This document shows, in pieces, positions 26,348 to 34,400 of a stretch of 64,000 nucleotides of DNA. This DNA is from Ornithomonoglobus_A sp045612845. Lineage in GTDB: Bacteria > Bacillota > Clostridia > UBA1381. Positions within the stretch are counted from its first letter, which is position 1, and each line of letters starts with the position of its first letter. Position numbers and translations under genes: made by a program. Location of the stretch: contig JAZKZV010000023.1 in assembly GCA_045612845.1 (NCBI GenBank), forward strand, positions 62,001-126,000, read 5' to 3'. A model generated the notes under the pieces. That model was given only the letters and a program-made list of their open reading frames with translations, did no database searches and was not told the DNA's origin.

Positions 26348-27280
26348 TCATAAAACAGTATCGTTTTTGTGTATTTCCATCTTAAATTCTGAAGTCTTAT
26401 AGTTTCGTGATAAAACTGCAAAAACATCAAAGAAATCTACAAGAGATGCAAGGTCGCCACGCCTTCTTATATCATCTGGGTTAAAACCATGTATAGTGGT
26501 AATAATTCTTACACCGCAGTTTATAATGTCCGAAATTGCTTTTATATCCCCGGGTGTACCGATTTCGTCAGTTGCTATTACCTGCGGGGACATGGACCTT
26601 AAAGCCATCATCATACCGGTGGATTTTGGAACTGAGGCAAGAATATCGGTATTTAATCCTAAATCAAAATGTGAGCGTCCCTCGCTTAAGGATGCTATTT
26701 CGTCGCGTTCATCAATAACACTTACCCTCATGCCTTTGTCTGAAACTTGTCTTATAGCATCACGCAGAAGTGTGGTTTTTCCTGCACCTGGAGGTGCAAT
26801 AATAAGTGTATTTTTAATATCATTGTCTTTATATATGCTTTCAATAAGCTTGTCCGCACATCCCTTTGCCTCGTATGCAAGGCGATAGTTCAGGGTGGAT
26901 ATGTCTTTAATGAATGTAACCTTGTCCTCTTTTATAACACCGCTTCCGCATATACCTATTCTGTGTCCACCGTCTATTGTTATAAATCCTTTTGATATAC
27001 TGTCTTGTTTGGCATACATAGATGATTTTGTTGCAATCTCTATTGCCTCATCTATATGTGCTCGTGTAATCTTGATTGTCCCTTTAAGACTTTTGGTTAA
27101 AAAACCTGTGGAATTAAGATAATATGTACCATCACTGTAATATAGCATGAGAGGCTTGCCCAAGCTCATACGTATTTCATAGGCCTCCTCAAAATTTATG
27201 CGGTACATGTATTTTCGTATTGATGCTGGCATAAATGCAAGTATCCCTCTGCATGCATTCTGTTGTGTTGCAACGTACAT
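26348..27280 (-). CDS. spoIIIAA: Stage III sporulation protein AA (secretion-type ATPase)
   Basis: 310 residues from ATG 27280, behind AAAGGAGC (27292-27299); an in-frame TTG at 27301 lies inside that site and is rejected. Walker A is APPGAGKTTLLRD and the region VIATDEIGTPGDIKAI provides the Walker B acidic residue. SpoIIIAA is related to the GspE/VirB11 ATPases and is thought to power the channel. First gene of spoIIIAA-AB-AC-AD-AE-AF-AG-AH. Confidence 0.93.
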   Translation of the reverse strand: MYVATQQNACRGILAFMPASIRKYMYRINFEEAYEIRMSLGKPLMLYYSDGTYYLNSTGFLTKSLKGTIKITRAHIDEAIEIATKSSMYAKQDSISKGFITIDGGHRIGICGSGVIKEDKVTFIKDISTLNYRLAYEAKGCADKLIESIYKDNDIKNTLIIAPPGAGKTTLLRDAIRQVSDKGMRVSVIDERDEIASLSEGRSHFDLGLNTDILASVPKSTGMMMALRSMSPQVIATDEIGTPGDIKAISDIINCGVRIITTIHGFNPDDIRRRGDLASLVDFFDVFAVLSRNYKTSEFKMEIHKNDTVL

Positions 27281-27301
27281 CTGGTGTATAGCTCCTTTCA
27301 A

Positions 27302-27658
27302 TTATATGTATAAATAATCTATTATGAAAAAAATGAAAATATTACTCTTTATCAGATTCTCATGGGACAAACTTATTCACATATACGTGGATAAAATTAT
27401 GAAATTGGCATAAAAAGGAAAAAATAAATAATACATAACGTGGATAAGTGCGTGGATAAGTAGGATAGTAAAATTTCTGTAATTAAAAAGTAAATAAAAT
27501 ATACGAATAATATTAGAAAGTGTTAATATGAAGTGGATATGAGTGCAATTATAAAATCAAAGCAACTACTTGAAATATACGCTCATTTATGTTAAAATGT
27601 TCTAAGTTTATACATAAGATTGGCATAGCGGGGGGGTAATACTCCAAAGAGGTTTTTT
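27302..27658. other. Intergenic region with four DnaA-box-like 9-mers
   Basis: This 357-bp region separates divergent genes spoIIIAA and the FliB-like gene. TTATTCACA at 27373-27381 is one mismatch from the DnaA box TTATCCACA. CGTGGATAA at 27386-27394, 27439-27447 and 27451-27459 is one mismatch from its reverse complement, TGTGGATAA. All four lie within 87 bp. No other gene or RNA is seen. The plus-strand promoter for the FliB-like gene is at the right end. Confidence 0.5.
27570..27598 (+). promoter_or_regulatory. Promoter of the FliB-like gene
   Basis: TTGAAA at 27570-27575 and TAAAAT at 27593-27598 with a 17-bp spacer; the leader to ATG 27659 is about 55 nt and includes a G-run (GGGGGGG). 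Confidence 0.5.
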
Positions 27659-28519
27659 ATGAAAGAGATATTTCCGAATTACTATAGAAAATTTAAATGC
27701 ATTGCCGGGGAGTGCAAACATAACTGTTGCATAGGCTGGGAAATTGATATTGATGAAGACACAATGGATTTATACAGTTCCCTTACAGGTGAGTTTGCCG
27801 AAAGGATAAGGGGAAGTATTGAGGGCGAAGTTCCGCATTTTGTGTTAAAAGATGGTGAGCGTTGTCCGTTTCTTAACCAAAACGGTCTTTGTGATATTAT
27901 ATGCGAGCTTGGTGAAGATGCAATATGCGATATATGTTATATGCACCCGAGGTTTTGTAATTTTTATGAAGATTTTACCGAAGTGGGATTGGGGCTATGT
28001 TGCGAAGAAGCAGCAAGAATTATACTAACAGAAAATGAAAAATTTTCGCTCAGCTTGCCCGTCGCAACAGAAAATGACGGATTTTTCAGAGAACGTGCAG
28101 AGGTTTTTGATATTTTGCAAGAAAGAAATATATCTATTCTTGAAAGGCTTAAAAAACTTGCTAAGAAATATAATCTCAAAACAGAATTTTCAAATGAGGA
28201 GTTATATAATTTTTACATATCCCTTGAAAGACTTGACAATAGCTGGGAAGATAAGCTAAAAAAACTAAAAATTGCAGATGATGCAGATATATTTAAAAGA
28301 GAGGATTTACAAATTTTTTTTGAGCAGCTTGCGTGCTACTTCGTATTCCGACACTTCCAGAGCGGTGTTGGATTTGCCATTTTAGGTTGCCGGGTAATAG
28401 GAAAAATATGCGCTGCTTGTAAAAATTCAGAAGAAATGCTTGAAGTTGTAAGAATGTATTCCGCTGAAATAGAATACTGCGAAGAAAATGCCAAAAAAGT
28501 AAAAGAGTATCTTAAGTGA
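27659..28519 (+). CDS. FliB-like cysteine-rich protein (lysine-N-methylase family)
   Basis: 286 residues with a clustered cysteine pattern: CIAGECKHNCCIGWEIDID at the N-terminus, CPFLNQNGLCDIICELGEDAICDICYMHPRFC, then GLGLCCEEAARIIL. This is the pattern of the flagellin lysine-N-methylase FliB / YkgJ-like family, which binds a metal or iron-sulfur cluster. FliB methylates flagellin lysines in Salmonella, but many relatives occur without flagella, so the substrate here is uncertain. No flagellar gene is in the window. Confidence 0.7.
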   Translation: MKEIFPNYYRKFKCIAGECKHNCCIGWEIDIDEDTMDLYSSLTGEFAERIRGSIEGEVPHFVLKDGERCPFLNQNGLCDIICELGEDAICDICYMHPRFCNFYEDFTEVGLGLCCEEAARIILTENEKFSLSLPVATENDGFFRERAEVFDILQERNISILERLKKLAKKYNLKTEFSNEELYNFYISLERLDNSWEDKLKKLKIADDADIFKREDLQIFFEQLACYFVFRHFQSGVGFAILGCRVIGKICAACKNSEEMLEVVRMYSAEIEYCEENAKKVKEYLK

Positions 28520-28550
28520 TTTATTTTAAGAATGAAAATATTATGAATGA

Positions 28551-28584
28551 TAAAAATGAGCATAAAAATATGCTCATTTTTATT
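28551..28584 (+). terminator. Rho-independent terminator
   Basis: TAAAAATGAGCATA at 28551-28564 pairs with TATGCTCATTTTTA at 28569-28582 over a four-base A loop, with a T-rich end. Confidence 0.85.
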
Positions 28585-28667
28585 TACACAAAAAATTGAC
28601 TTATATAATAAGGTTTATAAATATTGGACTGACAGAGCATAATAAATAAAAAGGAAGTGATTTAAAA

Positions 28668-29342
28668 ATGGAATTTATTAAGGTTATTCTTACTTCATTG
28701 CTCTCAGTAGTATCATTATTTGTGATTGCTAAAATAATGGGACATAAACAAATGGCGCAGCTTGATTTTTTTGACTATATTACAGGTATTACCATTGGCT
28801 CTATAGCAGCTGAGCTTGCAACTGAACTGGAAGCACCGGAAAAACCTCTTATTGCAATGATAGTTTATGGTCTTGTTGCAATTGGGCTTACAATGCTTGC
28901 ACATAAATTTCCCAAAACGCGTAAATATGTAAACGGAACCCCGACTATTGTAATGGATAATGGAAAGTTATATCGGAAGAATATGAAAAAAGCAAAGCTG
29001 GAACTTTCTGAATTTATGGTTTTATGCCGACAGGAAGGATATTTTAATATAAATGATATTCAAACAGCCATTTTTGAGTATAACGGAAGAATTACAATTT
29101 TACCTAAAAGTGAAAAAAGACCGCTAACGCCTGAGGATATGAATATTACACCTGAAAAAGCGCAAATATGCACGGAGATTATTATGGACGGTCGGATTAT
29201 GCATGCAAATCTGAAAAAGCTTGGTCTTGATTTGACGTGGCTTGATAAACAATTAAAAAAGCAAAAATATAACAACGCAAAAGAGATATATTTGGGAATT
29301 TGTGATAAAAACAACAACCTTACTTTATTCTCCATAAATTAG
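28668..29342 (+). CDS. DUF421 (YetF-like) membrane protein
   Basis: 224 residues: three N-terminal membrane helices with the DUF421 signature MGHKQMAQLDFFDYITGITIGSI, and a soluble C-terminal domain with GTPTIVMDNGKLYRKNMKKAKL and later FEYNGRITILPKS. YetF/YdfR-type proteins are common in Firmicutes and linked to spore coat or germination, but the molecular role is unknown. Gene is monocistronic, in its own promoter region after a terminator. Confidence 0.85.
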   Translation: MEFIKVILTSLLSVVSLFVIAKIMGHKQMAQLDFFDYITGITIGSIAAELATELEAPEKPLIAMIVYGLVAIGLTMLAHKFPKTRKYVNGTPTIVMDNGKLYRKNMKKAKLELSEFMVLCRQEGYFNINDIQTAIFEYNGRITILPKSEKRPLTPEDMNITPEKAQICTEIIMDGRIMHANLKKLGLDLTWLDKQLKKQKYNNAKEIYLGICDKNNNLTLFSIN

Positions 29343-29385
29343 TTGTTTGCATTTTGCTACATTCATAATGAGAGGGGTCTAAAGG

Positions 29386-29724
29386 TTATGAATTTATAAA
29401 ATCCTCTGCCACATCTCTTAGATGTATCAATGAAAGTTCTTTGTTATTGCATAAATCAACCAGTGATTTTACATTTTCAAATTCAGTAGATAAATCTAAA
29501 ATGTAATCTGCTATTTCTCCGTTTTTTATAGCGCCTATACCATATGTATCATATGTTACATCTTCGATTTCGACTTTGCTGGACAGAGTAAAATAAAAAA
29601 CACTGTCGTTCTTTATGTGGGGTTGTAATATTTCTTTGATTTTAGCTGATAGAAATATTAAACTATTATATGTAATAACCCCATACTCTTTAAATGTTTT
29701 CTCGTCATATTTGTAGCTAATCAT
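29386..29724 (-). CDS. Small DUF6514-like protein
   Basis: 112 residues from ATG 29724, which lies 7 bp after an AAAGGAG site; two earlier ATGs in the longer frame lack one and encode a basic stretch unlike the rest. The second half YGIGAIKNGEIADYILDLSTEF and the end LIHLRDVAEDFINS resemble the DUF6514 family of Clostridia; this is from memory and not searched. No function known. Confidence 0.6.
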   Translation of the reverse strand: MISYKYDEKTFKEYGVITYNSLIFLSAKIKEILQPHIKNDSVFYFTLSSKVEIEDVTYDTYGIGAIKNGEIADYILDLSTEFENVKSLVDLCNNKELSLIHLRDVAEDFINS

Positions 29725-29850
29725 TTCTACGCTCCTTTTCGACATGTAATGTTTCGTTTCGTTTCGACCTTTTAATGTTACATGAAGTTTACAAAAAAAT
29801 AAAGGGGCAAGTTTGACTATTATGGTGCAAATATAATTTTTAAGGCTCAA

Positions 29851-30055
29851 AAACCATAAAAAAATATAATACTTTTGGTATCAAAAATGATACTCAATAA
29901 CTTAAATGCGTTGAAAATACAAGGAAATTTATACATTAAAAAAGTATCAAATTTAATACATGCTGTCGGATATACTGATAGGAATGTTTTCTTGTATAAA
30001 AACAAAATTGCCGGGTTTTTAAACATTTAGATACAATATATTTTGTCAAAAAAGG
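29851..30055. other. AT-rich spacer without genes
   Basis: Very AT-rich, with no frame or dyad that I can support. The following element begins at 30056. Confidence 0.5.
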
Positions 30056-30228
30056 TTGTTATTTTCGACTTTATATGCTATAATGAATTCAACAAAGTTA
30101 AATTCAGCTAAATTCGCGTTCCGCGAGCTAAATGTGCTGACGCACGCTAAATTACTTCGTAGCTAAATTGACCTTCGGTCAGCTACAAGGCGAATTTAAT
30201 TTAGTTACTCCAAAGGAGTTAGAAAGCC
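30056..30228 (+). repeat. Hairpin-array repeat, copy A, with promoter
   Basis: TTGTTA at 30056-30061 and TATAAT at 30079-30084 (17-bp spacer) precede hairpin 1, TGAATTCAAC-AAA-GTTAAATTCA with one mismatch. Then GCTAAATT spacers alternate with small stems: TCGCG-TTC-CGCGA, GTGC-TGAC-GCAC, TAC-TTC-GTA and GACC-TTC-GGTC. The array is closed by GCGAATTTAATTTAG and a last stem ACTCC-AAA-GGAGT. The same layout is at 44655-44888 and, incomplete, at 34186-34310. Confidence 0.7.
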
Positions 30229-30240
30229 TCGGTTTTAAAA

Positions 30241-30438
30241 ATGCCTATATGGGCATTTCATGGTGCAGAGGATACGGTTGTCAGCCCGACACAATCGGAT
30301 GAAATGGTTCTGTAATTACAGGAAGCAGGCATGGACGTAACATATACCAGAATCGACGGGGTGGGGCACAATATCTGGGAAAATGCATACAATAAAGAAC
30401 TGTTAGAATGGTTATTAAGTAAAAAAAGAAAAGGATAG
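30241..30438 (+). pseudogene. C-terminal remnant of an alpha/beta-hydrolase (peptidase/esterase)
   Basis: The frame from 30241 reads PIWAFHGAEDTVVSPTQSDEMV, then TAA at 30313-30315, then in the same frame GMDVTYTRIDGVGHNIWENAY and ends at TAG 30436-30438. The Asp in GAEDTVV and His in GVGHNIW are the last two residues of an S9/esterase-type catalytic triad. The N-terminal two thirds and the nucleophile are missing, and the fragment starts 13 bp after hairpin-array copy A. The break lies at the edge of the repeat. Confidence 0.8.
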
Positions 30439-30442
30439 TTAA

Positions 30443-31996
30443 ATGAGCATTTTAAATGTTGAAAATGTAACTCATGGTTTTGGAGGCCGTGAAATTTTAG
30501 ATAATGCCTCATTCCGTTTGCTAAAAGGCGAGCATATCGGACTTGTAGGTGCTAATGGTGAGGGAAAGTCTACCTTCCTTAATATAATTACAGGTAAACT
30601 TCAGCCGGACTCGGGCACCGTTGAATGGTGCAATCATATAACAACAGGGTATCTTGATCAATACTCTACTCTCGAAAAAGGAAAATCCATTCGTGATGTG
30701 CTCCGCGATGCATTTTGTCATCTTACAGACCTCGAAGCTCAAATGCTTGCAATTTATGAGAAAATGTCAGATGTATCGGAAACTGAGATGAACGAAATGA
30801 TGGAGGAAGTAGGACAAATTCAGGATATTCTTGATACTTCGGGGTATTATATAATAGATTCTAAAATAAATGAATGTGCTAACGGACTTGGACTTAACGA
30901 TATAGGTCTTGACAGGGATGTTACCGAACTTTCGGGCGGACAGAGAGCTAAGGTACTTCTTGCTAAACTTCTGCTTGAAAATCCTATGATCCTTATTTTG
31001 GACGAGCCTACAAACTTTCTTGATGAAAATCACATTATTTGGTTGAAGAACTTTCTTAAGGAATATGAAAATGCATTTATCCTTGTATCACATGATATTC
31101 CTTTCTTAAATGATGTGGTAAATGTAATATATCATATAGAAAACTGTGTTTTTACACGTTATACAGGCAATTATACTGACTTTGAACGCATGTACGAATT
31201 AAAGCAAAAGCAGATTAAGCAAGCGTATAACAAGCAACAGAAAGAGATAGCTGATTTAGAAGAGTTTGTCGCAAGAAATAAGGCCAGAGCCGCAACTGCA
31301 ACGCTTGCAAGGTCAAGGCAACGTCAGCTTGACAAAATGGATATTATTACTCTTGCGCCAGAAAAGGTTAAGCCCAGTTTTTCTTTTAAAACAGCAAGGA
31401 CACCAGGTAGGGTAGTTATTGAGGCTAAGGATTTGGTTTTGGGTTACAATGAGCCGCTTACCAGTCCATTTGACTTCCTTATTGAAAGAAATAAGAAAGT
31501 GGCTATAAAAGGGACTAATGGCATAGGCAAATCCACACTGATGAAAACGCTTTTAGGCATTATTCCGCCTTTTAATGGCAGTGTAAGTCGGGATCAGTTT
31601 GTTGAAGAGGGATATTTTGAACAGGAAGAAACTGCAAGTGATAAGACTGCACTCGCAGAAATATGGGATGAGTATCCGTCTATGACAAATGCAGAGGTGA
31701 GGGCAGCACTTGCCAGGTGCGGTCTTACTACAGAACATATTACATCGCAGATGAAGGTGCTTTCGGGTGGAGAAAATGCCAAGGTTCGTCTTTGTCGTCT
31801 GATGCTCAAAGAAATAAATCTTTTAGTGCTTGACGAACCTACAAACCATCTTGATGTTATGGCAAAGGAAGAACTTAAAAAGGCACTATCCGAGTTTCGC
31901 GGAACAGTTCTTCTTGTAAGTCATGAACCTGAATTTTATGAGGACATAGTGGATGAGATTGTAAACCTCGAAAATGTGTCAAATAAATGTGTTTGA
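30443..31996 (+). CDS. ABC-F type ATPase
   Basis: 517 residues with two nucleotide-binding domains and no membrane helices: Walker A GANGEGKST and GTNGIGKST, signatures LSGGQRAK and LSGGENAK, Walker B LILDEPTNFLD and LVLDEPTNHLD. The linker of about 75 residues between the domains (KARAATATLARSRQRQ) marks the ABC-F group, which act on ribosomes (EttA, or antibiotic protection such as MsrA/VgaA). Which role applies here is unknown. It begins 4 bp past the hydrolase remnant. Confidence 0.9.
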   Translation: MSILNVENVTHGFGGREILDNASFRLLKGEHIGLVGANGEGKSTFLNIITGKLQPDSGTVEWCNHITTGYLDQYSTLEKGKSIRDVLRDAFCHLTDLEAQMLAIYEKMSDVSETEMNEMMEEVGQIQDILDTSGYYIIDSKINECANGLGLNDIGLDRDVTELSGGQRAKVLLAKLLLENPMILILDEPTNFLDENHIIWLKNFLKEYENAFILVSHDIPFLNDVVNVIYHIENCVFTRYTGNYTDFERMYELKQKQIKQAYNKQQKEIADLEEFVARNKARAATATLARSRQRQLDKMDIITLAPEKVKPSFSFKTARTPGRVVIEAKDLVLGYNEPLTSPFDFLIERNKKVAIKGTNGIGKSTLMKTLLGIIPPFNGSVSRDQFVEEGYFEQEETASDKTALAEIWDEYPSMTNAEVRAALARCGLTTEHITSQMKVLSGGENAKVRLCRLMLKEINLLVLDEPTNHLDVMAKEELKKALSEFRGTVLLVSHEPEFYEDIVDEIVNLENVSNKCV

Positions 31997-32035
31997 TGTT
32001 GGCTGTTTAAGATTATAAAATTTTACATATGTTAT

Positions 32036-32119
32036 AAAAAACCTCAGAAACTGCATGGTTTCTGAGGTTTTTTATAATCGGGAATACAGGATTTGAACCT
32101 GCGGCCTCGTCGCTCCGAA
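32036..32119. repeat. Left copy of the tRNA-Pro 3' half plus terminator (att-like)
   Basis: The terminator ACCTCAGAAAC-TGCATG-GTTTCTGAGGT and the adjacent minus-strand tRNA-Pro 3' half (32078-32119) repeat, with few changes, the sequence at 36711-36797. The identity starts at the anticodon loop bases TTCGG (CCGAA at 32115-32119) and runs past the 3' end of the tRNA. The other half of the tRNA, the 5' anticodon arm and D arm, is absent here. The terminator also serves the ABC-F gene. Confidence 0.75.
32037..32073. terminator. Terminator downstream of the ABC-F gene
   Basis: ACCTCAGAAAC (32041-32051) pairs with GTTTCTGAGGT (32058-32068) followed by a T6 run. It lies about 40 bp after the ABC-F stop. 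Confidence 0.85.
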
Positions 32120-32158
32120 AAAGCTCTAAAGCCTGATATATAGCGGTTATTACTTTTT

Positions 32159-32260
32159 TTAGCACTTTCCGCTACATACAACATACTCTTTGGACATCAT
32201 ATCTCTGCTGTTTCCATATACTCCAGGGCCAACTGTGGGATAACATGTGGTCAAAATCAT
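32159..32260 (-). pseudogene. Sortase-like C-terminal remnant
   Basis: Read on the minus strand from 32260: ILTTCYPTVGPGVYG then NSRDMMSKEYVVCSGKC and stop at 32159-32161. ILTTCYP is the catalytic cysteine segment of sortases (TLxTC), followed by the usual basic/VV tail. A stop lies three codons upstream in frame, and the N-terminal domain is missing. No substrate protein with an LPXTG-type sorting signal is in the window. Confidence 0.5.
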
Positions 32261-32271
32261 GCGTAATTATC

Positions 32272-32640
32272 TTATAACAGCATAGTCATGTACAATGGTA
32301 AGTATGTTATTCCATTTTTATCTTTAAAATCGCTGGCATGCAAGACATAAGAAATATGTGTTTGCTCAGTGAATTTATCTTTGAATTTGTTTAAAGATTT
32401 TACTGTATAGTTTTTGCCGGATTTTACTTCTATAGGGGAGATGTTGTGTCTGTTACTTATGTTACTTTTAGAAATAAGAAAATCTATTTCCATTCTTGAT
32501 GCCGCATCAGTTCTTGATGAATTTGAATATAATTCTACATGATATAAGAATATAAAATACCAACGCAAATGTGGCCGTAGGTTTAAATCAGGGATGTGGA
32601 GCTGGCAGAATAGCACATATTCCAAGAAATAGGTTGTCAT
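32272..32640 (-). pseudogene. C-terminal remnant of an ATPase with DUF4143
   Basis: The last 75 residues read RMEIDFLISKSNISNRHNISPIEVKSGKNY and later YVLHASDFKDKNGITYLPLYM, the nuclease-like C-terminal domain of AAA ATPases with DUF4143. The start of the 122-codon frame (about 45 residues) does not look like the family, and the AAA domain is gone. Such ATPases are common accessory genes of bacteria. Probably a decayed gene. Confidence 0.65.
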
Positions 32641-32662
32641 TTTTGCTTTAATGTGCTATAAT
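32634..32662 (+). promoter_or_regulatory. Promoter upstream of the phosphatase cassette
   Basis: TTGTCA at 32634-32639 and TATAAT at 32657-32662 with 17 bp between. The surrounding sequence TTGTCATTTTGCTTTAATGTGC-TATAAT resembles the copy A promoter TTGTTATTTTCG..TATATGCTATAAT, which may mean shared origin. Confidence 0.5.
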
Positions 32663-32748
32663 AATTGAAAAGCACTTTAAGTAATACTAAAAATAGGTTA
32701 AAGAGATTTTTTTGGTCCTAACACGACATGAACATGTCACCCAAAAGA

Positions 32749-32776
32749 TTTGCATCTAAACCTTATGTGTCACAAT
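32749..32776 (+). repeat. 28-bp cassette-boundary motif, copy 1
   Basis: TTTGCATCTAAACCTTATG then TGTCACAAT. Matches copies at 34133 and 36476; differs mainly in the middle (TGTCAC versus CCTCGC). It lies between the ATPase remnant and the histidine phosphatase. Confidence 0.7.
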
Positions 32777-32899
32777 TACTAAAAAGCGGCCATATGAAAC
32801 ATATGTCCCTTATAGAATGGATTTTGGAATTTGGAGAAGCCTTTTGGTTGTGGCATTGGAATTGAAAGAAATATAGATAATTAAGGAGGTAAGTATATT

Positions 32900-33622
32900 A
32901 TGAAAATACTTATTATAAGACACGCAGAACCGGATTATCCAAATAATACTTTAACAAATAAGGGTTTTGTTGAGGCGGAATATCTTTCGGATAAACTTTT
33001 GCACAGTAATATAACACATATTTATTCCTCGCCCCTCAGAAGGGCTGTTTTAACAGCAAAGCCAACAGCTGAAAAAATCAATAAAGAAGTTAAAATGTGC
33101 GATTGGCTTACGGAGTTTGAAGGGAAAATAATTTTGAATGACGAAAAAAGAATTCCGTGGAATATGTTGCCTGCAATATGGCAGAAAGAAACAGAAATAT
33201 TTAATATTAATACATTTAAAGAAAGCAATTTATATTCATCAAATGATATGCCTGAAAAATATGAGTATGTAACACAACAATTTGATAAATTGTTAGAAGG
33301 CCACGGAGCAAAGCGAGAAAATATAATCTATAAGGGAGAAAATAATAACGATACAATTGCAATTTTTTGTCATTTTGCATTGGGGATGGTGCTTGTATCG
33401 CACTTGACGGGCATTTCTCCGATTCTTTTGTGGCAAACTATGTTTCTTCCTACATCTTCTATTACAGAGTTTGTAACAGAAGAGAGAGTTAAAGGTGAAT
33501 TTGTATTTAAGTGTAAACAAATGGGGGATACTTCTCATTTGTACATAAAGGGCGAGCCGGTTTCAAATTCGGGATTATTCAGTGAATTTTTCGGCAGCGA
33601 AGGTGAGGGGGCAAAGGTATAA
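32900..33622 (+). CDS. Histidine phosphatase (phosphoglycerate mutase-like) family protein
   Basis: 240 residues. The catalytic RHG motif appears as IIRHAEPDYP, then YSSPLRRAVLTAKP and a late His in IFCHFALGM. These enzymes transfer or remove phosphate from sugar phosphates or small substrates using a phospho-histidine. The central region is longer than in most family members. An AAGGAGG site precedes the ATG by 9 bp. It is the first gene of the 32-36 kb island and follows a 28-bp motif copy. Confidence 0.8.
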   Translation: MKILIIRHAEPDYPNNTLTNKGFVEAEYLSDKLLHSNITHIYSSPLRRAVLTAKPTAEKINKEVKMCDWLTEFEGKIILNDEKRIPWNMLPAIWQKETEIFNINTFKESNLYSSNDMPEKYEYVTQQFDKLLEGHGAKRENIIYKGENNNDTIAIFCHFALGMVLVSHLTGISPILLWQTMFLPTSSITEFVTEERVKGEFVFKCKQMGDTSHLYIKGEPVSNSGLFSEFFGSEGEGAKV

Positions 33623-33692
33623 ATTTGCGTTTTAGTCCGTCGTAATACGAACTATATAAAGAATGTCGAATTTTGCGAAAGGGGAATTTGAT

Positions 33693-34091
33693 ATGAAAAA
33701 AGCCATAGTAATAATTGCAGTAATTTTGGCTGTGATAACTGGATTAGTTGTTGCAGGCAATGTTGCTCTTAATTCATTCAGAACTTTTTTAATGGGAGAA
33801 CCCGATATTATTCAAGAATCCGTTTCACCTGATGGAAAATATGTTGCGTATGTTTTTGAAGCAAATGGAGGAGCAACATCAAAATTCACATATAGATTAT
33901 CAATATTAAAGAATGGTAAAAAACTCAAAGCAGGGGATGTTGGCAATACATTTATAACGTATGATGAGTTTGATGTTGAGTGGGTCGAGGATGATACACT
34001 AAAAGTTAATAATATTTCATCAATATACATATTTAAACAAGAAACAAAAATTGATGATGTTAGTGTAAGTTATAATTACATAAAAGAATAA
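33693..34091 (+). CDS. Small membrane-anchored protein, DUF5412-like
   Basis: 132 residues from ATG 33693, 6 bp after AAAGGGGAA; an upstream ATG at 33663 lacks a site. One N-terminal membrane helix (AIVIIAVILAVITGLVVAG), then a beta-rich domain with ESVSPDGKYVAYVFEANGGAT, which recalls the DUF5412 group of Firmicutes. Function unknown. Adjacent to the histidine phosphatase, 70 bp apart. Confidence 0.55.
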   Translation: MKKAIVIIAVILAVITGLVVAGNVALNSFRTFLMGEPDIIQESVSPDGKYVAYVFEANGGATSKFTYRLSILKNGKKLKAGDVGNTFITYDEFDVEWVEDDTLKVNNISSIYIFKQETKIDDVSVSYNYIKE

Positions 34092-34132
34092 TTTTTATGT
34101 CTGACTTAATATGAACTTCTTCTTATATTTGG

Positions 34133-34160
34133 TTTGCATCTAAACCTTATGCCTCGCAAT
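34133..34160 (+). repeat. 28-bp cassette-boundary motif, copy 2
   Basis: TTTGCATCTAAACCTTATG then CCTCGCAAT; here the flanking GG extends it to a small dyad GGTTT-GCATCT-AAACC. It lies between the DUF5412-like gene and hairpin-array copy B. Confidence 0.75.
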
Positions 34161-34185
34161 AAATTATTGAATGGGGACCGGTGTC

Positions 34186-34310
34186 ATTCGTAGCTGAATT
34201 GACCTTGAAGTCAGCTACAAGGCAAATTTAATTTAGCAGTTTCAAAGAAACAATTTAGCTATGAAGCGAAGCGGAATAATTTGACTTTGAACGGAGTTCA
34301 AAAGAGTCGA
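34186..34310 (+). repeat. Hairpin-array repeat, copy B (partial, no promoter)
   Basis: Begins with a degenerate unit GTAGCTGAATT-GACCTTGAAGTC, then GGCAAATTTAATTTAG, stem GTTTC-AAA-GAAAC and a later stem TTGAAC-GGA-GTTCAA. The units correspond one to one with copy C. The start of the array (hairpin 1 and promoter) is missing. Confidence 0.65.
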
Positions 34311-34375
34311 CAATAAAAGTTACAATTTCTAAAACAGAAGATGCTCTGCAGGAATATTTGAAGTTTTTAGAATAA
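34304..34375 (+). pseudogene. C-terminal remnant of an unknown gene
   Basis: From 34304, immediately at the end of copy B, a frame reads STIKVTISKTEDALQEYLK then FLE and TAA at 34373-34375. No start. It abuts the hairpin array just as the hydrolase remnant abuts copy A. Family not recognised. Confidence 0.45.
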
Positions 34376-34400
34376 CCGCAATAGATAAGGAGAATAAATC

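Noticed and set aside
27295..27330. Sigma-E-like promoter (CATATAAT) before spoIIIAA
   Set aside because: The transcript start would fall inside the ribosome site, giving no room for a leader.
30100..30210. Regularly spaced short repeats that could suggest a CRISPR array
   Set aside because: The spaced units are self-complementary stems of 3-5 bp with different sequences, the constant part is only about 8 bp, and no cas genes are near.
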